Assembly (NCBI GenBank): GCA_006538405.1
Contig: BJKQ01000003.1
Coordinates: forward strand, 930,001-994,000
DNA length: 64,000 nucleotides
Direction: 5' to 3'
From: Hansfordia pulvinata
Lineage: Eukaryota; Ascomycota; Sordariomycetes; Xylariales
Below the pieces are notes generated by a model. The model did not search any database and was not told where the DNA came from. It was given only the letters and a program-made list of their open reading frames with translations. Shown in pieces: positions 12,087 to 24,106 of the stretch (positions within the stretch are counted from its first letter, which is position 1; every line of letters begins with the position of its first letter). The position numbers and the translations under genes were made by a program.

Positions 12087-13460
12087 CTTCTTCTGCTCGT
12101 TGAAGAGACCTGTTTTCGATAATCAAGAGTGTCTACGGCATCAAGAGTCTGGTCGGCCCAAGGCAAGCCTCGGCTGAGTGCCTGCCATGGATCAGATACT
12201 TATCAAGTTTCGACTCAAGCAACTCAGACTTATCGTGAGGGGTCTCGGAGAACAGTCCGGCCCTGTCTTGAGTGTCACCTATAGACCTGTGTTTCCAGCC
12301 TGGTGCAGTCTTTTTGATGAACCTGCTAAATTCTGGCTTGCAGTAGCCCGTTCAGCTGCAATGCCGCATCGTCAATCAGAAATCGGCCCTGACGACGCGG
12401 CTGGGGCCGTGCCTCTCGCCGGCGGGGTCTGCATGGCGGCTGACTGGAGCTAGGCCTTGTCAGCATCACGATCGGCGACTGCGTGGCGCAGCTTGCTGCA
12501 GTTTTAAGCTGGCAGTCTTCGACATGGCAGCATCCTGAGGCATCGACACTGCTCTTTTTCCGAGCACGTGTCGAGCATTGGTGGGCGGGATCTTTTGTGC
12601 ATGCATCGTATAGTATCTCTTAGCCTGCATTTCACCCGAGCGGTCTGGTCTCACTTGATGCGGGGCTAGTGCGTTGAAGGGCTGCATGGGCCTTGCTGGG
12701 TTTCTTTGCTGAGGTGAAGCCCGTGATAGCCTCTTATCATGTGTGCGGCGTCCTTTGGTGCTGCTTGATCAGATCCACTTCCTCTTCGGTCGGCCAGATT
12801 CAATAATGGCCAGCATAAGGCAGCAGGTTCACTCAAGGGAAAAGGCATATCAAGGCTGAGATGCTGGTCCATTCATTTGAAGCCTCGCGGCTTGCTCGAG
12901 CCCAACTTTAGGTAAGCACATGGCGTACGGTATCTTACCTACCGGATAATGCATACCGTATATATGCACTGGATATGTGGGCTCCTTCCCGAGGTGACGA
13001 AGTCTCCAGGTTCCGTGTGCGTTAGGAAGGAGCAGTGGCAGTACATGCAGAATACTGGAGGTGAAGGTTCAATGGATTAGGAGGTATGAAAGGTTTCCAG
13101 CCCTCCCAGGTATTTGATGGGTCTTGCAGGGCCATCCGCCGAGGAAGGCACGTCCCAAGCATCGGACCTCTTCAGCTCACTGATACGAAGCAAGCACAGG
13201 CGGCTCTGAAGATAGAAGAGGAAAGCACGACCGCGAGTTGCCCGTGAGCGACAGGACAGGATGCCATTCCATCGAACCCTTGACACGAAGCGAGCCCTGC
13301 TCTGCTCGTCTTCTCTCAACCTCTCGGCGTCTTTGGATCCAACCGCGGCTATCATATAGACGTCAACGATTTTGGACTGCAACCTCAAGCGCCGTGTTGA
13401 TCAGTTATCATTGTTTCTCGATTTTGGTCTCCGCCGCACGGCCCAGTAGCACGGCGTATC
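12087..13460. other. Intergenic spacer
   Basis: About 1.4 kb with no supportable gene. It contains the promoters of the divergent surface-protein (-) and MFS (+) genes; a TACCTACCGG stretch lies near 12945. No other structure was noted. Confidence 0.5.
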
Positions 13461-15802
13461 ATGCATTCCCAGGACTCGGACCCGTTCGTCAGCGCTCATG
13501 ACCTGCACGTCTCATCCCCGGTGCTGGTCTCGGCGATCTCCATGATGTGTGCCTCAACGAAGAGGCCCGGCCGTTCAAAGACACCAAGCAGCCATTGCCA
13601 CTGGGATCTCGACCCGAATGCTTCAAGTCCCCTGCACATGAATTCCTCTTCATCGCACTCATTGCATTCGCCGCGGCCACGCCCGTCTTTCTCCAGCGAT
13701 CGACTATCGTCATCACGGCGTCAATTGGCGATGCCCTGAGCATGTCCCCGGCTGAGATCGCATGGGCAACCGCAGGATCGGGGTGGGTGTCATATTCGCG
13801 CCGTGTTCCAGTGGCCTACGTGTGGCTTGCTTGGCTAACTTGGCCCCAGGCTCACGACTGGAGCTTTTCTGCTTCCGTTCGGCCACATCGCCGACAGCTG
13901 CCCGGTCCTCCCGCGAAAGACCCTCTTGGTTGTCAGCCTGATTGCCTTCTCTCTCCTGGCTGGCCTCACGTCCCTGTCCCGAAACGGCATCGTCCTTGAT
14001 GTGCTCACGTCTCTTGCTGGCGTGGCTTGCGCAGCCAACTTCCCCATCGCCGTCGGGATCCTCAGTTTGATGTACCCCTCGTCGTCTCGCCGAAAGAACA
14101 TGGTCTTCTCTACTTTCTTGATGGGGACGCCGGCAGCAATCATCATGGGCGGTCTCGCCTCGGGAGCGCTCGCCTTGAAGATGAATTGGAAGGCCCCTTT
14201 TGTGAGTTTGGCTGCTCTGTACGCCATAGTCTCGGCATTGGCCTGGGCATTTGTCCCGGGTATCACCAACCCAGACACGGCTTCCGAAAAGCAGTCCATA
14301 AAGATCCTGGCGGACGGCGAGTCGTTTCCCATTCTCTCAGTTAGGGAGGCCCCAGCCCGCGCTGCCCCGTGGTGCTTTGACTGGCTGGGGTGTTTTCTAC
14401 TCGTTACGGGGGTCTTGCTATTCACCGTGGCGCTGACCATCGGTCCGCAAGGCCCAGAGCCATGGAAGACACCCACCGTCATTCTGCTCTTGACTATGGG
14501 CGTCCTGTCTTTGGGCTGCTTCGTCTTGTGGGAGAATGTTACCAAGACGCCGATGATTCCCCCTTCGATCTGGGATGACATGAGCGTCACTTTGGTAGGT
14601 CCCTCACGACCCCGATCATACATACACACATTGACTTAGTCGAAAGGTAGTCGTTTGTACCCTATGCGCTGGGATGGCATTCTCGTCACAAGTCTTTTGG
14701 ATTTCTATGTTCATGCAACAGCTTCAAGATCTGCGACCTCTCGAGGTCGCAGTCAGAATACTGCCCCAAGCTCTTGTGGGACTTTTCATCAGTCCCCTGG
14801 TTGGCTTGTTTATGCATAGGGTCAGTGGCACCGCGCTGCTTTGCGTTGGGGGTGCAGCTCTGGTCATCAGCAACGTTCTCCTCATTTTCCTGCGACAGGG
14901 CAGCTCCTATTTCTCGTGGGTGTTTCCATCACTGCTGTTGAGCACAGTAGGCATGGACTGGATTCTCAATGTCGGATCTGTAGGCAACATCCTTCGCAAT
15001 TCAAGGGATCGAGGCTGACGCTGAACAGCTACACACACTGTATTCCCTCCCATTGAAGCACCATTCCGTAGGTGCGGCATTATTGCAAGCCACCTCAAGG
15101 CTCGCGGTTCCAATCGGAATGGGGGTCACCACGGCGATATGGTCATCCTTCAACGGGAAAGGGGGCTACAGCCGGCCTGAGCTGGCGTACACCAAGACAT
15201 TCATCACCACGGCTGCGCTGGCTGGGTTCTCATTGGCGCTGATGCCTCTGATCCGCATCGGAAAACAAGGCGGGGTTGGCGCCACTGCAGCTACGTCCGC
15301 ATCTGCGTCGGCGTCTGACCACGAAAAGCCACCGCAGCCGTCCCCGCGCCCAAGTCGTGCTGCTTGTCGAAGTGAGAAGGAGTACCGTCCAAGCAAGCGA
15401 TGGTCTTTGGGTGGCACGGGTTCCTACAACTCGTCAGTCATTGGCGAAAAACCGCCCACCGCACCATCGATCATCTCGTCGTCAGCCAGGAGCATCGAAA
15501 CCCCAAGAACTGACAGATCATCTACGAGGAACCGGACAATAGTAAACCGGGACAAAGTTGTGTGGGTTGTCTGCGAGGATTGCGGCACAAAAAAGAGACG
15601 AACAGCCGAGCACACCCACACTCACACCCACATTGCGGGGAGTGATCCCTCTCGCTACTTCAACGACCCCTCCTGTGGGAGCATCACGGACGGCCAGCCG
15701 CCTGTCACGCGGTCTTATCCGGGGCGCAAGCGTTTCCCCATGGCGAACCGCGAGCTTATGACCCATCAGATGCTAACCCAAGGGTTCAATCCGACTTCAT
15801 GA
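13461..15802 (+). CDS. MFS permease, drug:H+ antiporter (aminotriazole-resistance) type
   Basis: Four exons: 13461-13782, 13850-14594, 14647-14979 and 15029-15802. The introns of 67, 52 and 49 nt have GT-AG ends and keep phase. The product (about 724 aa) has an N-terminal cytoplasmic region, the first TM block beginning EFLFIALIAFAAATPVFLQ, LTTGAFLLPFGHIAD with LPRKTLLVVSLIAF, and a further series of hydrophobic segments to about residue 500. A long hydrophilic tail follows, including DKVVWVVCEDCGTKKRR, a His-Thr repeat and PSRYFNDP. These match fungal permeases of the 14-TM-like DHA group that export small toxicants; the substrate is unknown. The N-terminus (ATG at 13461) and the first TM block lie in different frames. 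One added C in the CCCC run at 13516-13519 joins them and makes the total 2175 nt, though the exact start is the least certain part. The neighbours do not suggest a metabolite cluster. Confidence 0.82.
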
Positions 15803-16358
15803 CCGTTGTCGGCTGCTAGTCAAACACCTGGAAAGAAACGCGGCGCGGCCGAAGGTCGATGAATCCCTAATGTTCAGTGAGGCTCCTGCTGACAGGACCA
15901 ACGCGTGCTTGAGACAAGCCTGGGCTTCCAGTCAGGTACGTTGCCAGCGACAGCATTACGACGATCCCTTAGGAGCTAAGATGTGAGATCCAATAGGCGA
16001 TACTGCCTGGTATGGCCAGTGGAATTGGTGGTGTGGTCATCACGACCAATCGCAATAATATCGTCGTGGAGTTCAGCTTGGGGCGTCTGTGCAAACTTCT
16101 CTTTCGGATTGCATGGTGACACGATGGAATCGAACAGCGGCAGCACGATCTTGGTGGCTTCAGACGACAGATTATGATTTGCGGATGTCTTCCCTGATAG
16201 TCTTAAATCATCTGTTATATTGACGTGGAACGAGATGGCCTGGGGGCCGATACTGCGCTACCTTTATATTATATGTACAATTCAATACCGCAACCCTTAC
16301 CGTACGCCAGCCTGGAAATGCCTAAACCTGGGGCGACCTGTGCATGTCTATACGTGGT
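15803..16358. other. Convergent 3' spacer
   Basis: About 0.55 kb between the convergent MFS gene and the acyl-CoA dehydrogenase gene. It must hold both 3' UTRs. No open frame of note was seen. Confidence 0.5.
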
Positions 16359-17920
16359 CTATAACTTGGAGTTGGGCATCTTGGCCATGGCCTGGCGAAC
16401 GCCCAGGTCGGCGAGGACCTCCTCGGAGCCACCGAGAATGGCGTCAAACTTGTAAGTGCGGTGGAACATCTCAATGTAGCGGCCCATGCCGGTCTGGGTG
16501 AGGCCGCGACCGCCCCAGATCTGCATGGACTCGTCGGCAATCTCGTGGGCGGCGCGGGTGATGCTCATCTTGAGCAGGGCGATGGGTCCGCCGAGGTGCT
16601 TGGACTGCTCTGAGTAGGGCATGTTGCACATCTGGTAGGTGATGGTCTCGAGCCAGGCCTGGTGAGACTCGACGAGGGCAATCATCTTGGCGAGCTTCTG
16701 GCGGATGACGGGCTGGTCGATGAGGCGCTTGCCGAAGACGAGGCGCTGGTGGGCCCACTTGAGGGACTCCTCGACGATGGTGCGGCACTGGCGGATGGTG
16801 CCCGAGGCCATGGTCCAGCGCTCGTGGTTGAAGTTGCTGAGGATGACGTAGATGCCCTTGTCCTCCTGACCCAGCAGGTTCTCGGCGGGGACCTTGACGT
16901 TGTCAAAGGTGATGTAGGCGGTGCCGGCGGTGGTGGAGTAGGAGGTCTTGATCTGCTTGGTCTCGACGCCCTCGCCGCGCTCGATGAGCAGGACGCTGAG
17001 GCCCTTGTCGGTGCGGCAGCCGGTGATGAAGTAGTCGGAGAAGACGCCGTTGGTGATCCACTTCTTGGTGCCGTTGACGACGTAGTGCTTGCCGTCGGGG
17101 GTCTTCTCGGCGGTGCAGCGGAGGCCGGCGACGTCGGAGCCGGCGAAGGCCTCGGTGATGGCGAGGCACATGTACTTGCGGCCGTTGAGGACCTCGTCGA
17201 AGATGGCGTTCTTGCGCTTCTCGTCGCGCATGAAGTTCATGACGCAGGGCAGGCCAATGACCATGCCGGCCATGTTGCCGTCCTGGAAGCCGCGGGCGTT
17301 GGAGCGGACGCCCTCCTGGCACATGATCATGTCGTGGAAGTAGTCGTAGTCCTCGCCGCGGACGGCGCCGCCCAGCAGGTCGTGGCCGTGCAGGTGCTTG
17401 CCGGGGCCGAGGCGCATGCGCAGGATGCCGGCGGCGGCCTGCTTGTCGACGAGGTCCTGGGGCACGTAGGCGCCGTCGGCCTCGCGGGCCTGGGCGACGG
17501 GGGTGACGACCTCGTCGGTGAAGCGGCGGGCGGCGCGCTGGAGGCGTGGTGGGAGGGGCCGTAGTAGGGGGACTTGTACTGGGGCGCGAGCCAGAGGGGC
17601 TCGGCGTAGGGGACGGGGCTGAGGTCGCCGGGCTGGGGGTCGAGGACGGAGGGCTGCTCGCCGGCGACGGTGCCGATCAGCAGGTCGTCCTCGTACTTGC
17701 GCAGGACCTCGTGGCGGTGCAGGTTGTAGAAGGCGACGGTGGCGTCCTGGCCGGCGACCTGGCGCAGGACGGCCTCGCCGCCCGGGTGCGCGTCGACAAA
17801 GTCGGTGGCGTCGTAGACGCGCGCGTCGACGATGAACCACAGCGAGTCCTCGGCGGCGCCCTTCTCGGCCACCTCGGCCCGCGTGAAGGTCTTGTCGCTC
17901 TTGGGGCTGGTCTCGGACAT
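16359..17920 (-). CDS. Cytochrome b5-acyl-CoA dehydrogenase fusion, peroxisomal (C-terminal SKL)
   Basis: A single exon of about 520 aa. Residues 10-85 form a cytochrome b5 domain with the haem ligand motif DAHPGGEAV (His45) and a second His at 68 or 70 in FYNLHRHEVL. The rest is an acyl-CoA dehydrogenase: N-terminal helices, the FAD/substrate middle domain (CLAITEAFAGSDVAGL, KKWITNGVFSDYF), and the C-terminal helical domain (FGKRLIDQPVIRQKLAKM, QIWGGRGLTQTGMGR, LGGSEEVLADLG). It ends NSKL, so the last three residues are the canonical PTS1 signal SKL, which predicts import into peroxisomes. Known family chemistry is alpha,beta-dehydrogenation of acyl-CoA using FAD. The fused b5 suggests electron transfer to haem, which is inference. 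The b5 and dehydrogenase parts lie in two frames: one base is missing at about 17539-17545 (expected TTCCAG, seen TCCAG). With it the CDS is 1563 nt. The start is 17920, just before the b5 domain. Confidence 0.9.
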
Positions 17921-18235
17921 GGCGAGGGCTTCTGGTTTTCCCGCGTGCTTCTTGTCTCGTGTCGCGTGGGAGGGGATGTTGGATTCCGCCAACAGCCTGC
18001 CCAGTCTCTTGCTGGCTGCGATCTGCCCCTGCGTTGTGTCGCGCGTGCGCGCAATCGAGGTCGGGCGGCTGTTCGGGTGGGGTCTGTTTCGCGATGTCAA
18101 GGTGTGTGGTGGTGAGAAGTTGAGAGGGGCCGACGGTCAGGGTTGGTGAGGGTGACAGGCGCACAGACGCTGCTGGAACCGAACAGTCTCTACGAGAGCG
18201 CGGGCACCTGAGGATCCAATTGAATTTTGTGATGG

Positions 18236-18260
18236 AAGCAGAAGCAGAAGCAGAAGCAGG
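18236..18260. repeat. (GCAGAA)n short tandem repeat
   Basis: About four head-to-tail copies of GCAGAA lie about 320 bases upstream of the dehydrogenase start codon, probably in its promoter or 5' UTR. Confidence 0.85.
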
Positions 18261-20008
18261 GGCCAAGGTCAGAAGAGGGAAGGAGGGAGGGAATAGAGGT
18301 TAGAAAAGAAGGAAGGAAATAAGCAACGCTTTGTATCCGTCAGGTCAGGTACTCTCACTCCAGTGCCTCGGCTCACTCCGCGTCAATGGAACATGCAAAG
18401 GCAACATGACCTGCTGGGGATGATAGACGGGTCCTAACTTAGATCCAGTACATTAGGTATAGGTTAGGTAGGTACCTGGTTTTCCATTACTCGTACAAGG
18501 ACTGAGGGAGGTAAGAAACGACGGGATGATACGGGGACGGCTTGTGATCGTGACAGACAGCGAGCAACTGTTGAGGCCCGCCACCACTGTCACGGAATAG
18601 TGGCTGCGCCAGCTTGGCCCCCTCGCGTCTCCCTGGGGCATCCCTCACGAATCCATACCGAATCGCACACGAGATCTCGCCTGCCGCCGGCTTCCCCTCC
18701 CCGGACTTGCATCTCAGCTTGGCCTAGGAGCTGACGGAGCTTCGCCAGATCGCAGGGTCCTCCGCTCTCCCAGCTTCCCCAAGCGTCATGTTACCTCGGC
18801 AGCCCACTCTCGAGATGGGCCTAACTACGAGTAGCGGCTAGCCCGCCGAGTAATGCGAATCCGCTCGCGTCTGATTCGTGCTGCGGGCCCTCGGGCGTGG
18901 GTCGCCCATCCCTGTCCGGGTGCCGGGCACGAGATGCCCTTGCCTTTCCCCCGGCCCGGCATCCCCAGGCTCACACGGCCCTCCTAACAGGCCAACAGGG
19001 GGGCCATGGTTCCCCTCGGCCGAAGCCGTGGAGGCTGGGCTCCAGTTGCACATGCAACGCTGGTCTACTCGTACGAGAGTTGTCCTCCTCATGTTCGTGG
19101 TCTGTACGTCGGTGTATTGGCAGGGCTGGCAAGGCATCCGTCCGAAAGGGGCTCATTCGAAATCTCGGGACTACTACAAATGACTACCTACTAGTTAATA
19201 AGCCTCGAGCTACTCATGAGAGAGGGTTCTCGGCTGCTCAAAATGTGGTTTCCCGTGCGAAAAATAAAATAAGATAAAAGACCCCAGGCGTCTCCGCCAA
19301 ACTCGTCTTCTGCAACGTTGAGTCCTCAATCTTCTCAACAAGATATATTCAATGCTGGTGACGAGCAGGTGCCGTGGACACTCTATCGTTGCAGCTGGAG
19401 AATGTACAGAATTCTGGTCATTACACAAAATGCCATAATCGAGACAGACTTCCACGTGAACTGCGCGTCGTGCCCGTCCAGCGCAGAACTTTTTCGCTAC
19501 CCGTGTAGCCTGTTCAATCCATGACTGTCCCATGGCGTTTCTTCGGACGGCGCAGACAGCATCCAACTTATTAGACGAGAGACGCCAGCCACATCGAGTG
19601 GTCCACCAATGTCCCCATTTCGCATCTCAGGTTGCAGCTTTGGCGAGGCGCTCGTTCGTGATTTTCCCATCGCCTCGGACTCTGAAAAGATAGCGCGCAC
19701 TTGAGTCGTTTTTCACCTTTCCATCCAATTCGATGCGACTGGTGCCGTGCCACCCCCAGCCTCAGGCTCGCAGTCTCGGGGTCCATCCATGTCGAAAAGC
19801 TGTCACCGAGCGGCACTACCAGAACTGGAAGTGCGTGATGGAGTGATGTGAGTGTCGAATCGCTGCCTTGTCCGTGTGCCCGGCGCTGGCCTGCCAAGAG
19901 CGATCATTGCAGCCGATGGTTCTCGACGGGGCTTGTCAGTGCCCGAGGGCGCGTCTCTGGCAAACTTGTCCGAAGCCATTTGCGACGCTGGGGAGCGTGA
20001 GAGAAACG

Positions 20009-20014
20009 TATAAA
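20009..20014 (+). promoter_or_regulatory. Candidate TATA box
   Basis: TATAAA lies 180 bases upstream of the ATG at 20194, and a second TATA-like element (TTTATATTT) lies near 20090-20099. Either could position transcription of the secreted-protein gene. This is inference from spacing only. Confidence 0.35.
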
Positions 20015-20193
20015 GGGCGGGGTCAAGAATCCACGGGCTTGATGCTTCTGGTCTGTCACGCAACACTCACTTTATCTCCATCTCCTGCACTTTATATTTA
20101 CACGTTGCGTCAACACAACCATTATTGCCAAAACTATTTCGGCCCCACGCACAACGGTATCTAGTTTTTGTTCAAGACTTGAGTAGCTCGACA

Positions 20194-20868
20194 ATGTGGG
20201 CTCTGGTTGCATTTTTGCTCTGCCAAGTGCCGGCCTCGGCCGACGGCGGACCGGCATCTCGTGGCCCTACACTGGCAGGGCGTGGCCCATTTGAATTCAC
20301 GCCAAACATGGAGAGTGTGCAGCCAGGGAGAGCCAAGCACGGCTCCCTCAACGACGAGCTGTACGCCTCCGACCTCGTGTCTGACTCGGCCGTGGCGATA
20401 GCTTTCAACGGAAAGACCCCGGAGAACAGTGCGAAGGTCCTGGCCAAGTTCGGCTACACCGGATTCGAGGATCGTTCCGTTCTTTGGAGGAAGGAAAGTC
20501 TGGACGGGCAGCTAAGCCAGCTGCGAATCGCCATTGAAAATGTCGTGTACGATAACAAAGGCAAAGGAGGGTGGCAGAGCGTGGAGGCGGTCATGGCGAC
20601 CGGAAAGGACGTCGGCGATTACAGCACAAAAGATCCCGAGACCTCTTTCAACCTCGCATACGTTCGCACGGTGCAGCAGGTCTGCTCAGAGAGCGCCCGG
20701 TACGTGGAGGAGAGAGTGAAGAAGATGCTGCCCCGCAGGACCCTGTTCAAGAAAGCCGACATGCCGTGGGAAGAGTTGCCACAGCCAGGTCTCAACTACC
20801 CCAGGTACACGGCGTACATCGGAACAGAGAACGAAATCTACATAGACGGGCAACATATCCAATTCTAA
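20194..20868 (+). CDS. Small secreted protein, no Cys-rich core, unknown function
   Basis: A single exon of 224 aa. The ATG at 20194 (context ACAATG) opens a signal peptide, MWALVAFLLCQVPASADG, with cleavage probable after ASA. The mature part begins Gly/Pro-rich, then contains NDELYASDLVSDSAVAIAF, a Lys/Arg-rich central section, a segment with VYDNKGKGGWQSVEAVMATG and the C-terminus YIGTENEIYIDGQHIQF. Only one Cys is obvious in the mature chain, so it is not a disulfide-rich type. I do not recognise the family. Size, secretion and isolated position are those of many lineage-restricted secreted proteins (candidate effectors), but that is not evidence of the role. An in-frame ATG upstream at 20125 would mask the signal peptide. 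Confidence 0.72.
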   Translation: MWALVAFLLCQVPASADGGPASRGPTLAGRGPFEFTPNMESVQPGRAKHGSLNDELYASDLVSDSAVAIAFNGKTPENSAKVLAKFGYTGFEDRSVLWRKESLDGQLSQLRIAIENVVYDNKGKGGWQSVEAVMATGKDVGDYSTKDPETSFNLAYVRTVQQVCSESARYVEERVKKMLPRRTLFKKADMPWEELPQPGLNYPRYTAYIGTENEIYIDGQHIQF

Positions 20869-22162
20869 GGCGTGAAGAGATGGTTGCGAGCTGCGAGCTG
20901 CGAGCTGCGAGGAGGCGGGGCAGCGTGGAAATGGGGATGGGCAGAGGAAGACGGGGAAGAAGCGAAGACGAGCATGGCCCGGCTGTGGCTGCTGTGCTGT
21001 GGCAGGATAGCTTGTGTGGCGTCCTCACAATCTCGTATGAGGTTCGACAATGCCATAGTTGAAAGTCAGTGTTGCTTGTTCATGCGAGATGTCTTCGAAG
21101 AGATGCAGGGCCCCAAATGTGACGCCATTGTCCACCTGACTGTGTGCACGGTTAACGCCCGACTGGGTACCTAGGTACATACATCCACCTTAGGTAACCT
21201 TAGGTGTCCGGCGTGATGATGCCCTGTAAGCGCCACCGGAAAAGCCTGGAAAGCTTCCAAGTCGAGGTTAAGCACAGCTCCGGGGGCTCCAGCCGGGGGC
21301 GGTTCAACGACTATAGGGCATGCATCCACCCAAACACAACCGCCCGGGGGCTGACTGTGGCACCCGACCAGAGCGATTCGCAACTTCGTCGTCGCCGCAA
21401 AACGCCCGTATCTCTCGCTCTGCTTCCACATGAGAGCCAGTAATCCACTACCTGTCTTACATCGTGTCCGGTACGTCTAGGTAATACCCATTTGTACGCA
21501 CGTGCGCCCGTTCATCCCAGACTACCCGACCTGCATCCATGGCAGTTCTCAATCCGCAGCCCGTCGACTCCCCCGTGTCGCGGCAGCCTCCGAGTGGCGG
21601 GCGGGCGGCTTGACTCGTGGCATCCCTCGTCCCTTCATACACCTGTCATGACTTCCCCTTTGATATTTCTCACCTACCTTGCCGCTTGGTGATACCTTGT
21701 CAAGTCTCTCGCCCGTGGCGCGGCTCCAAGCCGAGGACACAAGCCCAGACCTTGCGCGTGGCGGCGTGTGACGCACTCTCCGATCACGAGGGCCGGGCCT
21801 GTTATCTAGCCTTCCGGCCCCGTGTTGCGCAACCCGCGTCTTGTGCCCTATGTTGCCTGTCGCCCCTTCTGCCTCATGACTTTCTTTCCTTGCAAACAAG
21901 GGCTTGGGGGCTCCTCCCCACGCGCAAGCTTCCGAGGCGGCCCTGTCTACATCTTGATTTGCCCCCCTCCCCTCTGCAGAAGCAGTCGGATACCCACGCG
22001 AGGGACACCCGGGAGCATCCCCTCGGAGACGAAACAGACGCCAGAATGAATACTTACTCCTTGCCCTTCAGCAGTGCGGCCCAGCGAGACGCCTCTCGCA
22101 TCTGGCGGGACCTGAAATCCTGCCGTGTTCAAAGCACCGCCGCCCCGGTGGCCCGCGACAGC
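20869..22162. other. Intergenic spacer with 7-bp tandem repeat
   Basis: About 1.3 kb. A TGCGAGC repeat (four copies, about 20885-20912) starts 17 bases after the stop codon of the secreted-protein gene. A CCTAGGTACATAC / CTTAGGTAACCTTAGG cluster lies at 21170-21205. No gene is supported. Confidence 0.55.
20885..20912. repeat. (TGCGAGC)4 tandem repeat
   Basis: Four consecutive 7-mers, the last with one mismatch, lie directly in the presumed 3' UTR of the secreted-protein gene. Confidence 0.85.
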
Positions 22163-24106
22163 ATGGCCGGCGAGACGGCCGCCCCTGCGCAGTCTCTGGG
22201 AGGAGTAGGTCAACCAAGTCCCACGATCCACCTGCCACGTTGCCAGGCGAAAAAGAAGAAGAAGGAAAAAAAAAAGAAAAGCGTTCATCATCCTAGTAAA
22301 CCCGCTGACGAACCATCCAGAAGCGCCGCTCCGCGACAGCCTTGGCCCGGACGCCCCACGTGTGCGTGGTCGGCGCCGGCCTGGCGGGCCTCCGGTGCGC
22401 CGACGTGCTACTGGCCCGCGGCTTCCGGGTCACCGTGCTGGAGGGCCGGTCGCGCGTCGGCGGCCGCGTGCACCAGGAGCTGCTGACCGCGCGGAGACCA
22501 CCCTCCTCCTCAGCGCCGGCAGCAGCCGCAGGCGACGCAGAGATAACCCGGAGAGTCGACGTCGAGGTCGATGCGGGACCCAACTGGATCCACGGCACGG
22601 TGGGCAACCCGATCCTGGCCATCGCGCGGCGGACGGGCACGGCCGTGGGCGCCTGGGATCTGGGCAGCACGCACACGGTCGAGGGCCGCTCCGGCCTCGC
22701 CCTGCCGCCGGCCGACTCGGACCGCCTGCACGCGTGCATGTGGGACGTCGTCGAGGCCGCCTTCCGCCACAGCAACGCCGAGTGCGCCTCCATCGACCCC
22801 GGGCGGAGCCTGTGGGCCTTCTTCCTCGACGAGGTGCCCCGTTGGATCCCCGAGACGGAGGACGGGTGGGAGGCCAAGCGGGCGCTCGTCCTCCAGATGG
22901 CCAAGTCCTGGGGCGCCTTCGTCGGCAGCCCCATAGAGACGCAGAGCCTCAAGTTCTTCTGGCTCGAGGAGTGTCTGGAAGGAGGTGTGTCTTGCCTGCC
23001 CCGGCTGCGCTCCCTACGAATTTCCCTTCCTTCTTCTTCTTGTGAAACTGATGCTAAAAGCTTTGGGCAGAGAACCTCTTCTGCGCCGGTACGTACAAAG
23101 ACATCCTCAAGGTCATCGCCAAGCCGGCCTTGGAAGGTGCGCAGGTGAGACTTGGGACGACAGTCGCCAGGATACATTCCACCTCGGACGAAGGGGGCCC
23201 TGTCCGAGTGGAGGACCAGAACGGCGTGGTGGAGGAGTTCGACGAGGTTGTCTTCACGGCACCCTTGGGATGGCTGAAGAGGCACCCGGAGGCCTTCGAC
23301 CCGCCGCTCCCGCCAGAATCACAAAAGCCATCGCCAGCATCGGGTACGGCTGTCTGGAGAAGGTCTACATCACTTTTCCCCGGGCGTTTTGGCTGGGGTC
23401 CGGTGCCAGTGCCGGCGTCGAGGGCCAGGGCGAGGCCGCGGACGGCGCGACAAGCAGGGCTCAAGGGTTCTGCAAGTGGCTTGAGCCCGAGTATGCGGCG
23501 GCCACGAATCCGCGGCGGTGGGAGCAGGAGGCGTTGGAGCTGGCGTCGCCGACGTGCGGCAGCGCGCACCCGACGCTGCTGTTCTACATGTACGGAGACC
23601 AGTCGCGGCATTTGGTGGCGGCGGCCGCCGCAGCCAGGGCCGGCGCGGCGGCGGCAGCGGCGGATTCCGAGGCCGCGCGGCTAGAGAAGGAGCGCCAGGC
23701 GGAAGAGACGCTGATGATCAAGTGGTTCGAGCCGTACTACACGCGGCTGCCCGGCTACTCGGCTGGCGACGCGGGCTGCCGGCCGGCCGGGTGCTACGCG
23801 ACGCGGTGGCTGGCTGACGAGCTGGCGGGGCGCGGCAGCTACAGCAACTTCCAGGTCGGGCTGGAGGAGGGCGACGCCGACATCGAGGCGATGCGGCGCG
23901 GGGCGCCGGAGCGGGGCCTCTGGCTGGCGGGCGAGCACACGGCGCCGTTCGTGGCGCTGGGGACGGCGACGGGCGCGTACTGGAGCGGCGAGGCGGTCGC
24001 GCGCCGGGTCGCAGCGGCGTACGGGAGGGACGCGGCGGAGGGGGATGACCAGCCTGAGGCGGAGGCGGAGGCGGAGAAGGAGGTGATGCCGGCGCAAACG
24101 CAGTAG
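22163..24106 (+). CDS. FAD-dependent amine oxidase (polyamine oxidase / LSD1-like fold)
   Basis: Exons 22163-22204, 22321-22984 and 23071-24106. Intron 1 (116 nt) holds a poly-A/AAG stretch and a CTGAC branch site; intron 2 is 86 nt. The product is about 580 aa. It has the FAD dinucleotide motif CVVGAGLAGLRCADVLLARG, EGRSRVGGRVH, the substrate-pocket signature DAGPNWIHGT, KWFEPYY, and the C-terminal FAD motif GLWLAGEHTAPFVALGTATGAYWSG. This is the flavin amine oxidase family; fungal members oxidise polyamines, other amines or lysine side chains. No SWIRM domain is visible, so a metabolic oxidase is more likely than a histone demethylase. An Ala-rich insert (around 23620-23690) looks low-complexity. 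The frame breaks once near 23308-23314 (PLPP / RITKAI); one added base gives 1743 nt. The start is uncertain: an in-frame ATG at 22046 would add 39 residues. Confidence 0.85.

Larger units (their letters stand above)
17921..20193. other. Divergent spacer, promoter region
   Basis: About 2.3 kb without a supportable gene. It includes a GCAGAA repeat (about 18236-18260) in the likely 5' UTR of the dehydrogenase gene, TACTCGTA-type copies at 18488-18495, 18826-18833 and 19066-19073, and a TAGGTA-rich stretch at 18455-18476. Confidence 0.55.

Noticed and set aside
15053..15802. Separate gene from the His/Thr-repeat 3' end of the MFS permease
   Set aside because: Two short introns in phase connect it to the permease, and its tail (KVVWVVCEDCGTKKR) resembles tails of related permeases.
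16662..17564. 300-codon open frame on the plus strand opposite the acyl-CoA dehydrogenase
   Set aside because: It is an Ala/Val/Gly/Asp-biased antisense shadow of a GC3-rich gene; the minus strand encodes clear b5 and dehydrogenase motifs.
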